This document shows, one piece after another, positions 31,510 to 44,202 of a stretch of 64,000 nucleotides of DNA. The notes under the pieces are model-generated. The model had not been told where the DNA came from. It searched no databases and saw only the letters and a program-made list of their open reading frames with translations. The translations under genes were made by a program, and so were the position numbers. How positions within the stretch are numbered: the stretch's first letter is position 1; every line of letters starts with the position of its first letter. Source of the DNA: Toxorhynchites rutilus septentrionalis (taxonomy: Eukaryota > Arthropoda > Insecta > Diptera > Culicidae); NCBI RefSeq assembly GCF_029784135.1, contig NC_073744.1, positions 107,438,266 through 107,502,265 on the forward strand, given 5' to 3'.

Positions 31510-33765
31510 TTCAGTGCAAGAGGTCAAGGAATTGACCACTGTAATACAGTGGAATTGCAGAAGCATTATTCCTAAACTAGATCAGTTTAAATTTTTAGTT
31601 CACAGCTCTAACTGTGATGTATTTTCTCTCTGTGAAACATGGCTTTCTTCAGCCGATGAGCTGAATTTCCACGATTTCAACATTATTCGCCTCGATCGAA
31701 ATGACTCGTTTGGTGGCGTACTATTGGGGATTAAAAAATGTCACTCCTTCTATAGAGTCACTCTCCCATCGATGACAGGCATTGAAGTTGTTGCTTGCCC
31801 GACACAAATCAATGGCAAAGACCTCTGCATTGCTTCGATATATATCCCTCCCAGAACTACGGTAGGCCGCCATCAGTTCTTTGATACTATCGAGGCAATG
31901 CCGGAGCCGCGGGTAATCTTAGGTGATTTTAACTCCCATGGAACAGCATGGGGATCACTCTACGATGACAACCGTGCCACTTTGATTTATGATCTGTGCG
32001 ACAACTTCAAATTAACAGTTTCGAATACTGGGGAAGCAACCAGAATAGCCAACCCTCCTGCACGGGCAAGCATGCTAGACATATCTCTATGCTCTTCTTC
32101 GTTATCCCTGGATTGCATGTGGAAGGTAATCCAAGATCCCCACGGTAGTGATCACCTACCAATAATTTTATCGATCGCTAATGAATCAAGCTCTCGTGAG
32201 TAAGTCAATATTTCGTATGACCTCACGAAGAATATTGACTGGAGAACATTTGCGGAAATAATATCTGAAGCAATTGTTTCAATGCATGAGCTTCCTCCAC
32301 TCGAAGAGTATAACTTTATATCGAGTTTGATTTACGAAAGCGCTCTTCAAGCTCAAAAGAAACGTTTACCGGCTACCACTTTCCGACGTCGTCCTCCATC
32401 ACTTTGGTGGGACAAGGAGTGTTCAAAGGTCTACCTTGAAAAATCATCCGCTTTCAAAAAATTCAGGAAAACTGGATTAGTGGAATGGTTTCTAAAGTAC
32501 CAAGCTCTAGAAGCCAAACTAAAAGGTTTGATTAAAGCAAAAAAGCGTGGATATTGGCGGAAGTTCGTCAATGGTTTGTCAAGGGAGACCGCTATGAGCA
32601 CTCTTTGGAATACGGCTAGGAAAATGCGTGGCTGGAACCATACAAACGAAAGTGAGGAATACTCTGACCGTTGGATTTTTAACTTTGCAAGGAAGGTTTG
32701 CCCCGACACCGTTCCTGCACCAAACGTCGTACGCGACATTCCACTTCAAAGCGATTATGAGAATTTTTCGATGGTGGAATTCTCAATTGCCCTTCTCTCA
32801 TGTAACAATTCAGCTCCGGGGTCGGACAAGATTAAATTCAACTTGTTGAAGAATCTTCCCGACTTGGCGAAACAGCGTTTGCTGAACTTGTTCAACAAGT
32901 TTCTGGAGCTGAATATTGTCCCGCATGACTGGAGACAAGTGAGAGTGATAGCCATACGAAAACCCAACAAACCGGCTTGCGATCACAACTCGTATAGGCC
33001 GATTGCAATGTTATCCTGTATTCGTAAATTGTTAGAGAAAATGATTCTACTTCGTTTGGACAAGTGGGTCGAAACGAACAATTTGCTGTCAAATACGCAG
33101 TTTGGCTTCCGCCGAGGTAAAGGGACAAATGATTGTCTCGCGCTGCTATCTTCTGAAATCCAAATCGCATTTGCTCGCAAAGAACAAATGACTTCCGTTT
33201 TTCTCGATATCAAAGGGGCATTTGATTCAGTTTCCATGGGAATTCTCTCAGAGAAGCTTCATAATCGTGGACCTTCACCAATTCTTAACAATTTCCTGTA
33301 CAATTTACTGTCAGAAAAGCACATGATTTTCTCTCATGGCAGCTCGAAATCTTCTCGTTACAGTTTTATGGGCCTACCACAAGGCTCCTGCCTAAGCCCC
33401 CTCTTGTACAGTTTTTACGTCAATGATATGGATGATTGTCTAACTAGAGACTGCACGCTGAGACAACTTGCAGACGATGGAGTTATTTCCATCACGGGTA
33501 CTAATCCCGTCGTTCTGCAAAAGTCGTTGCAAGATACCCTGAACAATCTGTTCACGTGGGCCCTCAAGCTGGGTATCGAATTCTCTACGGAGAAAACTGA
33601 AATGGTCGTTTTTTCTAGGAAGCACGAACCCGCCCAATTCCAGCTTCACCTATCCGGCAAAACGATCCAACACTCTATGTTTTTCAAATACCTGGGTGTA
33701 TATTTTGATTCTAAGTGTACCTGGGGGAGACACATTGCGTATTTGAAACAGAAATGCCAGCAAAG
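31502..33765 (+). pseudogene. LINE ORF2 (endonuclease + RT), element B, nonsense codon and 3' truncation
   Basis: ATG at 31502. Endonuclease: TVIQWNCRS, LGDFNSHGTAWG, GSDHLPI. A TAA at 32201-32203 interrupts the frame, which resumes unchanged. The full linker absent from element A is present (LWWDKECSKVYLEKSSAFKK). RT: MGLPQGSCLSPLLYS, RQLADDG, KYLGVYFDSKCTW. It ends in the thumb region at KQKCQQR, where the element stops. Without RNase H and the tail it cannot be autonomous. Confidence 0.85.
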
Positions 33766-33940
33766 AAAATGAAAATCAAACACCGACTGGTGAGACACGT
33801 TATCAAAAATCACATCAATGTGAAAAAGTCACCCGGCATTGACCACATCAACGGACAGATGATCAAGGAACTACCAGATCTGGCAATAAATCATCTCACG
33901 AGAATTTTCAACGCGGTGACCCATAGAGGATATTTCCCAC
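33766..33940 (+). pseudogene. Element E: RT start
   Basis: After the right copy of the 13-bp duplication the Jockey ORF2 frame resumes: VKKSPGIDHINGQMIKELP and AVTHRGYFP. It ends at the LTR of element G. Confidence 0.75.
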
Positions 33941-34212
33941 TGTTCGGGGTCGGTGCTTCGGTTTCGGTTCTCAAATGTGGACTGTATTAAATTTTACTCG
34001 ATTTGGTTGGATAAAAAACACTGTTTAAACACTTAACAATATTCTTTATTAGTTCTAAGTTTATCGGTTCGATAGCTAAAATAACTTTGTCGGTTTGGTT
34101 TGGTCAAAAACACGTCGTTTCGGAAGGCGTTGTATATGTGTGTTCGCAATTCTTCTCTTCCTGTGGGTGTGGCTTACATTTCGGTTTCTTTTGCTCGGCG
34201 TTAGACCGAACA
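33941..34212 (-). repeat. 3' LTR of element G
   Basis: 272 bp, TG...CA with TGTTCGG inverted ends, preceded on the minus strand by GGGGGAGAA. It shares GGACTGTATTAAATTTTACTC and AAACACGTCGTTTCGGAAGGC with the split LTR at 49512-49555 and 62764-63003. Confidence 0.8.
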
Positions 34213-34255
34213 TTCTCCCCCGGGTGATGTATCACATCAATGTCATTCGCTGAAT

Positions 34256-37200
34256 TTAATCATCAGAAGTATATAAATTATCCTCGATTGGTAGTACAGA
34301 AACCTTGGTTATTGGTCGCCTATAGGTTGATCCATTAGTGAACACATCTACTGCTCTAACTAGACCATCCTCTCCCGGATATACAGATGTTATGCGACCC
34401 AGTTTCCAACTGAGTGGCCGTTGATTTTTGTCTTGGAGAAGGACGATCATTCCTGGCCGAAGATTAGGCATCATTCGGAGATTTTTCTTTCGAGGCTGGA
34501 GAGTGTTCAGATAATCTTGGGTCCATGCGCGCCAGAAATGCTCGCGCGTTAACTGTAGGTGCTGCCATCTATCTAAACTGGAGGCTTTAACATTTTCCAA
34601 AGTTCAGCTAAGGTTCAGCTAAGGCAACAAGCGGACGGCCAATCAATAAATGTGCTGGTGTTATTACCTTAGGATCTGCGGGATCTGTAGAAATGGTGAA
34701 TGAAGGTCGGGAGTTCAAAACTGCTTCTATCTCGGTTAACACGGTAGCCAATTCCTCGAATGTTAACCTTGCTGTTCGGACAATTCTTTTGAGATGTGTT
34801 TTCGTGGACTTGACAGCTGCTTCCCAAAGTCCGCCGAATTCGGAAGCATCAGGTGGAATGAAGTGCCACTCAATTTCGCGTTGCTGACAAAACTGTTCAA
34901 TTTGACTGCAGGATTGTTGATCTTTGAATTGACGGTAAATTTCATGCAGGTCATTCTGAGACCCTCGAAAATTGGTTGCATTGTCGGAATGTAACTGTTG
35001 TACTAATCCTCGTCGTCCAATCAGTCGTTTAAGAGAAGCGATGAAAGCATCGACCGTAAGATCGGATACAGCTTCCAAATGTACAGCCTTTGTGGACATA
35101 CAAACATGAACTGCAACGTATGCTTTAATCAACCTTGGCCGTCGCACTCCTTCCTTTATCGAAATTGGACCGGCATAGTCGACACCAGTTACGGCAACCT
35201 TGGCAGGTTGCCCATAAGCTGGGTAGAATCGGTTGGATTGGTTCTGAATCATCGAATACAACTGCGAGTTACCTTTCTAACCGTAGATCGAGCGTTAAGA
35301 AGCCAATATCGCTGCTGAATGGCATTGATAAGACCAGTTTGGCCCACATGGTGTAATTCTTCGTGCATCATCTTTATGAACGCCATAGTGATTGGATTCT
35401 TATCGGGCAGAATTATTTGATGCTTGGAAGCAAATAACAACATGGAACGATCCAATCTGCCCCCAACTCGAAGAAGTCCATCGTGATAAATCGGTCGTAA
35501 GTTTCCAATACGTTTACACGGTTGACTCGATTCAATCCTACGAATCTCATACCTCAAATATTCATGTTGCAATATTTTAATTATCGTTTCAGTTGCCCGT
35601 CGTAGCTCGTTGATCGTGTGATGACATGACCTTCGACGGACAAGCGGATTTTTCTGTCGGCAGTTGTCGATAAACCGAATGATGTTGGCCATAATTGAAC
35701 GGCCAAAGTTGACCTCGAGAAACGATGTCAGCTGGGTTCGATTGGGATCGTATGTAACACCATTGATAATCTGCAGTGAGATTAAGGATTTCTGCGGTGC
35801 GATTACGCACACATTGCTGGAGCTGATCAAGCAGTTTCCTCATCCAGGATAGAACAATCGTACTGTCTGATCATAGCACGACTTCTCGGAGTTCCATTTT
35901 CAACGCAGGAATTACACGCTGTAACAATCGTGTTAACAAAAGTGCAGCACACAGCTCCTTCCGCGGAATCGAAGGATCGTGAAGCGGTGCTACCTTTGGT
36001 TTACTACTTAACTAGCGTAGTTTGGCGGAACCATCGGCAAATTCATTACGCAAATATATGTAAGCACCATAAGCAACTGAAGATGTGTCTGCAAATCCAT
36101 AAAGCGAATATGACACCACGTTGTCGAACGTAACACGTCTAGGAACGTTAATACGGGTTAGCAGTGGCGATTCCGTTTCCAGATCCATCCATTCATTGTT
36201 CACCGGTTCGTTCCATTCGAGTTTCGCTTTACGCAACTGTTGAACCAACAGTTTCGCTGTCACGATGACTGGAGCTAGTAATCCAATCGGATCGAACAGT
36301 TTCGATATTTCGGAATAAATACTTCTGTTGGAAATGGTATCGTTCGTCGTCTCTTGTCGGAAAGGATTCGCTATGAAGAACAGATCATTCTGTGGATCCC
36401 ACAGTAATCCAAGTAACTTAATTACTCCGTTCGCTTCATATTCCGGAATCGGCATTTGTTTCTCTCGGAATTCTTCAGGAATATTCGATAAAAATTCATC
36501 GGAATTTGAGCACCATTTATGAATGGCGAAACCACCTTTACACAGCAATAGTTGTAGTTGAAGCTGAATATCTACGGCGTCGTGAATGGTATCAGCACCA
36601 GATAATGCGTCATCTATGTAAAAATCTTCTCGCAGAACATGAGCTGCGGTAGGCGTCTCAACAGCTTCGTCATCGGCGGTTTCATCAAGCAGCGGCTGGC
36701 TTGAAATGGTGCGGATGCTGTGCCGTAGGTAACAGTGTTTAACTGAATCACTCGTATTGGATCGGATGGATTTTCTCTCCAGAATATGCGTTGATATGAT
36801 CTGTCGTCTGGAGCAACTAGTATCTGGCGATACATTTTCGCTATGTCAGCTGGAAACACATACTTATATTTCCTGAAACGCAATATGATTGAGAAAAGGT
36901 CGCTTTGCACTACAGAACCAACCATAAGTACATCATTGAGCGAAAAATCAGCAGGAGACGATTTTGCACTCGCGTCGAACACTACTCTACATTTAGTGCT
37001 ACTACTGGATGGACGTAGAACTGCATGATGTGGCAGATAATATTTGTTTTCGGTTGATGTTTCGTTTGCCATTTCAACTTCTTCACAATGGCCAAGAGTT
37101 TCATATTCATGGATGAAATCTTTATACTGGTCTCGCAAATTTGTATCACGTGCAAGACGTTTCTCTAGCGCTAGTGTGCGGCAGTCATTCAGATCTGAAG

Positions 37201-37580
37201 TATTCTCTTTAAACGGCATCTTCACAATAAACCTACAACCTACGTTTGCAGGTTCTCACGAAATGTTTCTCGCACAATTTTTGTTCGGCTGAATGTTTAC
37301 TTACGTTAGAAACATCTTCGATTTCCCAAAATCGGTGCATTCTACTTTCAATGTCTTCAATGGATGCTAGATTTGAGTGTTGTGTTTCCAACGGTGTATT
37401 TGAGACAACACCAGCTACAACCCATCTTAGGAACGTTTCTCTCAATTGTGGCAAATTCTCTGCAAGGTTCAACTTTCCAGGTTTCATTAGATTGAAAAAC
37501 AATTCTGCACCAATAAGCAAATCCACTTTAGCTGTCAGGTGGAACTCAAGGTCAGCTAGTGCAAAACCGTTTGGTATATA
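34256..37580 (-). pseudogene. BEL/Pao pol of element G: protease end, RT, RNase H, integrase
   Basis: Minus-strand frames in order: VDLLIGAELFF (37526-37233, protease domain end), RT with STKCRVVFDASAK and FYIDDALSG at about 36610 (37225-36012), the RNase H and H2C2 region (35830-35249, HHVGQTGLINAI), and integrase with VDYAGP, HSDNATNF and SEFGGLWEAAVK (35261-34608). A C-terminal domain ends TKVSVLP (34600-34256). At least five frameshifts separate these blocks. RT and integrase catalytic residues are preserved, so the decay is by small indels. Confidence 0.85.
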
Positions 37581-37584
37581 TTAA

Positions 37585-37789
37585 TATAAGGCAGCAAGAG
37601 ACGGCCGACGAGTAAACGGTGAGTTTCGAATCAAGAGAGAACCCGAAAGGAGTGTACCGCGAGAACCCACAGCAACAGGACGAGTTTTTACGTTGCTCCG
37701 CGTGAAAGTCAAGAACAGAAGGAAATCCCGTTACATTTTCAAATATTGTTATTGATCATTTGCCAAATAAAAACAATTACTTTATTACA
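37585..37789 (+). repeat. 5' LTR of element F
   Basis: Begins TATAAGGCAGCAAG (TG mutated to TA) and ends TTTATTACA. 205 bp, equal to the 3' LTR. Confidence 0.92.
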
Positions 37790-37808
37790 TGGGGGCTCAA
37801 CCGGGATT
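37790..37808 (+). other. Primer binding site of element F, tRNA-Pro type
   Basis: TGGGGGCTCAACCGGGATT directly follows the LTR and matches the complement of the tRNA-Pro 3' end except for two bases. Confidence 0.7.
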
Positions 37809-38065
37809 TCCCTCATGTTTTGAGCTGATTCGAGTGGAAAATCGCTGAAAGGCGTCATTTTTGTGAAATTTTGCAAATGGCGTCAAGTGCTGGCCAAGAT
37901 CGAGAGCGGCCTAGCATCAGAGTCTGTGTGATAGTGTGAGAACGGAGAAAAAGTCTCCACAGTTTGCACATTGCGTTGTGGACACGAGACGAGCGTGTTT
38001 TTCTGTGTTGGTGATCGGTGAAGACATTTTTCGCTACACCTAACGGGTGAAAGAGAAGTGTCAAC

Positions 38066-39591
38066 ATGTTTGTGAGAGAAGTGCTAACGAGGCTGACAAA
38101 CCCGCAGCTGCGCGAGTTTTGCGCCGCGAAGAATTTGCCTGCGACGGGAAAAAAGGAGAAGTTGATTCGACGATTGTTGAGTGTCAGTGGGAGTAGTCAG
38201 GAAGGAACGGTACTCCACACCGCGCAGAATATTGTCACTTCAACCCCGACGAAAACAGTAGAGGAAGAAAACCCATATATGTCGTCGAGTGATGATGAAA
38301 GTGTGGGATCGCGACGTGCTGCGCGTGCTCCGCAGTTCACGTTCAACGATATTGGTGACTCGCTTGAAAAGTTTTCGGGAGAGCACACTGACAGAAACGT
38401 CCACGACTGGTTAGAAGAGTTTGAGAAAACTTTGGTTGGAGTGAGATGCATAAGTTTGTGTACAGCCGTCGTCTGCTGAGGGGTACGGCGAAGCTGTTTG
38501 TTAACAGTTCGAGTGGGTTGAATTGTTGGGTGACGCTGAAAACCGCCCTTGAAGAAGAGTTTGGCGACAAAGTTTCAAGTGCTGAGATCCACGAATTGCT
38601 CCGGAACAGGAAGAAGAAGAGTGATGAATCGTTTTTGCAGTATATTTACCAAATGAAAAATATTGCGAAACGAGCCCGTATTGAAGAAGAAGCAGTCTGC
38701 GAATACGTGGCGAACGGAGTGAATGACGTTGCGGTAAATAAGGTTTGCCTGTATGGAATGAAAACCATCGCCGAACTGAAAGAGCGAATAAAGCAGTATG
38801 AGAAGATGAAGAGCCAAATGCGTGATCAAAGCAACCGAGCATCAAAGAACACAAGTGACCGTGAGAAAGACAAAAAAGAACCAAAGTCGAGTGCAAAAGA
38901 TTCCACAAACACAAACAACGTTAGTGACAGCGTGCGGTGTTATAATTGTGGAAATCGGGGCCACTACGCGAATGACTGTGACACCAAATCGCGTGGCCCG
39001 AAATGTTTCGGTTGTGGAGAACACGGGCATCGAGCCAAAGACTGCGAACGAGAAAAGAAAAAAGCCGAAGTGAACGCTCTCTCCGAGGGCATGCCGGTGT
39101 GTGAGATTCGAGTCGCCGGCGCCGCTCTGCGTACACTGTTTGATACAGGGAGCCGGTACAATTTGCTGTGTGAAGGTGTGTATGAGAAAATTGGAAAGCC
39201 GTTATTGCATCGCACGACGATGAGCTTCAGTGGTTTCGGTGCGGCGAAAACACCAGCGCGTGGTACGGTGGAGATCGAAGTGTGTGTGGAAGGAGAAAAA
39301 ATTCCGATGATGACGTTTTACGTTGTGACGCCGGGGTGTATGAAATACGACGCCATCCTCGGCATGAGCGCGCTGAGCTGTGTGGATGTGGATGTGAGCG
39401 TAAATGGTGTGAACATAAAGAAGAAAGTTAATGAAGATGACGCCGAAGAGGAGAGTGAAATGATGCAGATTTTGAGTGCGTGCGAGCGAGAAACAATCGA
39501 CGTGGATCACCCGTACGCTGAAACCATCACCTCGCGAATTACAAACCGAGGAGTGGCGGGAAGAGCCGGGTTGAAACGAAGATCATCTTAA
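38066..39591 (+). pseudogene. gag: Element F gag with SAP-like domain and CCHC knuckles, plus protease
   Basis: Starts MFVREVLTRL. Residues about 8-40 (LTNPQLREFCAAKNLPATGKK, then LIRRLL) fit a SAP DNA-binding helix-turn-helix, unusual for a Gag. One frameshift near 38440 separates this from the capsid part (38446 onward). Two zinc knuckles follow (CYNCGNRGHYANDC, CFGCGEHGHRAKDC), then protease with LFDTGSRYN and YDAILGMSAL. The frame then passes to pol, apparently by a further shift. SAP assignment is from motif shape only. Confidence 0.75.
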
Positions 39592-42144
39592 CCGACGATG
39601 AGCCTGTTCACTCGGCACCAAGGCGATTTGCACCGAAGGAGAAGAAAGTGTTGGAAGAAACCATCGACGAGTGGCTGCGAACGGGAATCATGCGCGAGAG
39701 TGTGAATACGATTCCCGTGAATACGCAAGTCCCGTTACACTTGCACCGAAGAAAAACGGATCGCTGCGCGTGTGTGTCGATTACCGACAGCTAAACCGGA
39801 AAATAGTGAAAGACTGCTTCCCTATGCGGAATATTGAGGACCAAATCGATAGACTTAAAAATGCCAAAGTCTTCACCACTCTTGACTTGAAGAATTCTTT
39901 CTTCCACGTGCCGGTGGAGGCTTCCAGCCAAAAATACACAAGTTTTGTGACGCATATGGGACAGTATGAGTTTCTGAAGACCCCGTTCGGACTATGTAAC
40001 AGCCCCGCGAGTTTTGGCCGTTTCGTCTTGGATGTGTTTCGTGATTTGATTAGGCGAGGAAAGCTGATCATTTACGTCGACGAGGCGATTATCGCGTCAG
40101 ACACGCCGGAAGAAAACCTCACTATCCTACGAGAGGTGCTGAGCGTGGCAAGTGAGAACGGACTGCAGTTCAACTGGGAAAAGTCGCAGTTCCTGAAGAG
40201 TGAGGTCGAATACTTGGGATACCTAATCAGTGAAGGGAAGTACCTATTGTCTCCCGAAAAGATTCGCGCGGTGAAGAATTTTCGAGTGCCGAGTAACGAG
40301 AAAGAACTGCAACGATTTCTGGGACTGACCAGTTATTTTCGAAAGTTCGTGCCCGGTTATGCGGTAATAGCAAGACCGCTAACTGATCTGCTGAAAAAGG
40401 ACGTGTCATTTATGTTCGGCGAGAAACAACGTGAGAGTTTCGAGCAGCTGAAGGAATGTCTTGTGTCGGATCCGGTGTTGAAGATCTATGACACAGCTGC
40501 TGAAACTGAAGTGCACACCGACGCGAGTAAAGAGGGATATGGTGCAGTGTTACTCCAGCGGGATGCAGATGGAAAATTCCATCCCGTTTACTACATGAGC
40601 CAGAAGACGAAGAGTGCGGAGAAAAACTACAGTGCTTATCACCTTGAAGTGCTCGCGGTCGTGAATGCAGTGGAACGTTTTCGAGTGTATCTGCTGGGCA
40701 TACCGTTCAAGATTGTGACCGACTGTGCAGCGTTCCAGCATACACTGAAGGGGAAACATCTTAGTCCAAGGGTGGCTAGATGGGCGTTGGTACTTGAAGA
40801 ATACACATACACAGTGGAGCATCGACCGGGCAGTCGAATGCATCACGTCGACGCTTTAAGCCGAGCCCCGGTCATGGTGACGACTGGTGACCCGGTGTTG
40901 GAGCTGATCAAAAATGCCCAAGGACGCGAAGAGAGACTACGAGCGATCTGCGAGCTGCTCAAGACGCAACAGTTCGAGGATTACATAGTGACAGGTGATC
41001 TGCTGATGAAAGTTGTGGATGGGCGCGAAGTGGTAGTCGTTCCTGTGGAGCTACAGAGCGAGGTCATACGGCGTGCTCACGAATGCGGACACTTTGGCGT
41101 AAAGAAGCTGGAAGACGTAATCAAGCGCGACTACTACATACCGCACCTCGGTGCCAAAATTAAAAGGCAAATCGAGTGCTGCATAAAGTGCATCCTTGCG
41201 GAGAGGAAACGAGGAAAAACTGAAGGACTTCTATCGCCGATCCCAAAAGGCGATGTTCCGTTCGACACGTATCACGTTGATCACGTGGGACCCATGGACG
41301 CTACGGAGAAACTCTACAAGTATCTGTTCGTGGTAGTGGATGGTTTTACAAAGTTCGTGTGGATTTACCCTACGAAGACGACGACTGCAGCTGAGGTGAT
41401 CCAACGTTTGCGGCAACAGAGTGAAACCTTCGGAAACCCTAGGCGTATCGTCAGCAACAAAGGATCGGCCTTTACCTCCCACGATTTTAAGGAGTATTGC
41501 GCCGAGCAGAAGGTGGAGCACATCGAGATAACTACAGGTGTTCCCAGGGGAAATGGTCAAGTCGAGCGTGTTAATCAGGTGATCCTGGCCATGCTGACGA
41601 AGCTGAGTGTGGACGATAAAACCAAATGGTACAAACACGTCGGCAACATCCAACGCTGGATTAATGCTAGTGTTCATCAAAGTACGAGTGTAACACCGTT
41701 TGAAGCTCTCTTCGGTGTACAAATGCGACATGAAGGTGACGTACGACTCGGTGAGATGTTGGAGGAGATCAAGATAGCGCAGTTCGACGACCGTGACGTG
41801 AAATCCGAGAGAAGGCGAGAGCTGCCATTGATAAGGCGCAGGAAGATCAGCGTTCGGCGTACAATCGTCATGCGAAGCTGGCGACGGAGTACAGAGTAGG
41901 AGACGTCGTGGCCATCAAGCGTACGCAGTTCGGATCGGGAAAGAAGTACGCGGCGGAGTATCTGGGACCATACAAAGTGGTGATTGTAAAGCCAAACAAC
42001 CGTTACAGCGTTGAAAAGGTAAGCGGCGAAGGGCCGAGACAGACGACAACTGCGGCGTGCTACATGAAGAGGTATCGGATCTGGAGTCCAAATCCCTCTC
42101 AGGATGACCGAGATGTAAGGCAGCAAGAGACCGCCGACGAGTAA
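39592..42144 (+). pseudogene. pol: Element F pol: RT, RNase H, integrase, with altered catalytic residues
   Basis: RT has VCVDYRQLNRKI, FGLCNSPASFGRF and YVDEAI where YVDD is expected, i.e. the second catalytic Asp is Glu. RNase H has HTDASKEGYGAVLL. Integrase has H2C2 (HECGHFG...CCIKC), DHVGPM, IVSNKGSAF where SDxG is expected (catalytic Asp to Asn), and NGQVERVN. Frameshifts are seen near 39715 (beside a GTGAATACG direct repeat) and about 41810. The last frame (41908-42144) has a GPYKVV-type C-terminal domain and stops inside the 3' LTR. The enzymes are probably inactive. Confidence 0.85.
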
Positions 42145-42318
42145 ACGGTGAGTGGCGAATCAAGAGAGAACCCGAAAGGAGTGTACCGCGAGAACCCACA
42201 GCAACAGGACGAGTTTTTACGTTGCTCCGCGTGAAAGTCAAGAACAGAAGGAAATCCCGTTACATTTTCAAATATTGTTATTGATCATTTGCCAAATAAA
42301 AACAATTACTTTATTACA
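42114..42318 (+). repeat. 3' LTR of element F
   Basis: TGTAAGGCAG...TTTATTACA, 205 bp. Differs from the 5' LTR at the second base, at GAGACCGCC versus GAGACGGCC, and at GAGTGGCG versus GAGTTTCG. Confidence 0.92.
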
Positions 42319-43920
42319 TTAATTTTACTCGTGGGAATCGTTCCGGTCACTTTCGGAGTCACCAAACATTCGATTTGGTTTCTGTATTCACTGTTTCGAG
42401 AGCAAAAGCGCACCGTAATATTGTCGCGTGCGAGCGTTCGCAGAGCGTTGATCCCAGTAATCGAGACATTGCATTTTTCTTCGGAATAGCTAATCGGTTA
42501 GCCATCTGTTCGGTGGTGAAATTAACAGTTGTGCAGTTGCAAGAACAGGTCGTATAAACTGGTGGTATATTCGTTGTGATTGCACTCGAAACCTCGGCTG
42601 ACGGTTGTGATTCTTTTGGAATAGCAGCATTCAAACTTACATCGCGGTTTGCAACTTCTATATCGTCATGCAATTGCGTATGATGTCGCTTCTGGCATTT
42701 ATGACACGTTTTCGGCGAAGGGCAATCCTCAGAACGGTGTCCCTTTCAAAGGCAGTTGAAGCATATTCCAAGTGATCATACCTTATCAATTCTCTGAGCA
42801 GCAGATAAATCGTTCAGTTTGTTAAACTGAAAATTCAGATGCTGACCTACACAAAAAGCGCAAGCGTTGGTGATGGTTTTTTCTTCGGCAGGTTTCGTGA
42901 TAGCAGCGTGGCTTCTCGTTGCTGGCAGCTTTACAAGAACAGCTTTCGGTTTCGATTGTGATCCCGGCGGTTGAGTTGCATTCTCACAATTCTCCAATAT
43001 CTGACATCTAGATTTGAGAAACACAATCGTCGGTTCGTATCTTGGCAAATTCGCCTCTCTTCAAAGTTGATTCCCAAGCCTTGCGTGTGGACCTATCTAG
43101 AGCATTGGCAATTAGATATACAACCATGTTCAAATATACCAGTGAGGTTTTGTTGTAGATAGCGCAAACTCTCAACATGGCGAGTTGCTTCATCAAGCAG
43201 TTTTCGTAAATCCTTGTGCGATTCAGTGGACATCTTGGGCAGGCTTAACAGTCCTCGAATGTGTGATTCAACAATCACTCGTTGGTTCTCATACCGTTCG
43301 GTCAGTACTTCCCATGCTTGATTATAATTACCTTCGCTCAATATTTTTGCATCAAGTACTATAACAGCTGATCCGATGAGAGCTTTATCAAGGTGATAAA
43401 GTTTGATAGAATCACTATCACCTGACATCGCCATCAGATCTTGAAAGACAGCTTTGAATTTAGGCCACGCGGAATAACTACCATCGAAAGTAGGTATCGG
43501 TGCTTTTAATGGTTGCTGTTGTATTATAACTTGCGGCTTGATTGTCGAGTTTTCATTCTTCGCGGTGAGAATTAAATCTTCCACAATCATTGACACGAAA
43601 TTATACAGGTTTTCGAAATCCGCATAAATTTCTTCTTCTGCCGCAACTTCGTCGTCGGAAATAAGTGCCACCACTTCCCCGTGAAAGCCACTAAATTTGG
43701 TGTACGCTGACGATAAGTTTTTCGTAAAAACATTCATTCCTACATTTCGTTCCGCTTGTAATGATTTCTGTATGCGCACAACTTTTTGTTTGACCTGGTT
43801 GCGCTGAAGAAAAACTGCTGCTAGTTCTTTCGAACATAATGTACTTGCAGCACTCACATCACTTTCGTTGTCAGGAAAACCATGGAATGATTCATTATAC
43901 TGCTCATCAGCATTTTACTG
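42319..43920 (-). pseudogene. BEL/Pao gag and protease start of element G
   Basis: Minus strand. Gag body 43857-43093 (TFDGSYSAWPKFKAVFQDLM and ILSEGNYNQAWEVLTERYENQR are diagnostic of BEL/Pao Gag). It continues in shifted frames 43048-42776 (CAFCVGQHL) and about 42770-42359 with a knuckle HRSEDCPSPKTCHKCQKRHH. The protease N-terminal side reaches 42319, where element F was inserted. Several frameshifts. Confidence 0.8.
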
Positions 43921-44202
43921 TTTCGGATTCGGGGAATGTTCTAGCGGCATTGTACCTATTTTCACTGGTGATTTATTTCGCTTTATAAATTCACACGCTG
44001 AATAAATTCAATCACATCGAGAACACGAGGCGCAAGCGAACAAGCCACGAAAATTTTCCACTCCACACGTGGAGAATCTCTTTTTTCGAAACAAAATGGT
44101 ACTTTTCCACTGCTCGCGGAGTCACTTTTTCAGGATCGAACCTTTTTCAAAAACACTTTCTTCGCAAACGGATACACTTATGCTTGCGAGAAAAACACTT
44201 TT
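43921..44202 (-). other. Leader of element G, inner part
   Basis: Non-coding, upstream of gag on the minus strand. It ends at TTTT (44199-44202) where R1 is inserted; the remaining leader lies at 49435-49511. Confidence 0.5.

Larger units (their letters stand above)
29597..33765 (+). mobile_element. I-superfamily LINE (element B), 3'-truncated
   Basis: Same family as element A. 5' UTR 29597-30114, ORF1 30115-31509, ORF2 31502-33765. It stops inside ORF2 just after the RT domain, at a CAAAGA, with no RNase H, 3' UTR or poly(A). Flanked by a perfect 13-bp duplication (29584-29596, 33766-33778). 3' truncation with an intact 5' end and target duplication is opposite to the usual LINE pattern. 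Confidence 0.8.
37585..42318 (+). mobile_element. Ty3/gypsy LTR retrotransposon (element F) with SAP-like Gag
   Basis: 205-bp LTRs at both ends, duplication TTAA (37581-37584, 42319-42322), tRNA-Pro-type primer site, gag and pol. Inserted in the protease region of BEL/Pao element G, in opposite orientation. LTRs differ at about four sites by eye. Coding regions carry frameshifts and altered catalytic residues. Confidence 0.92.
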
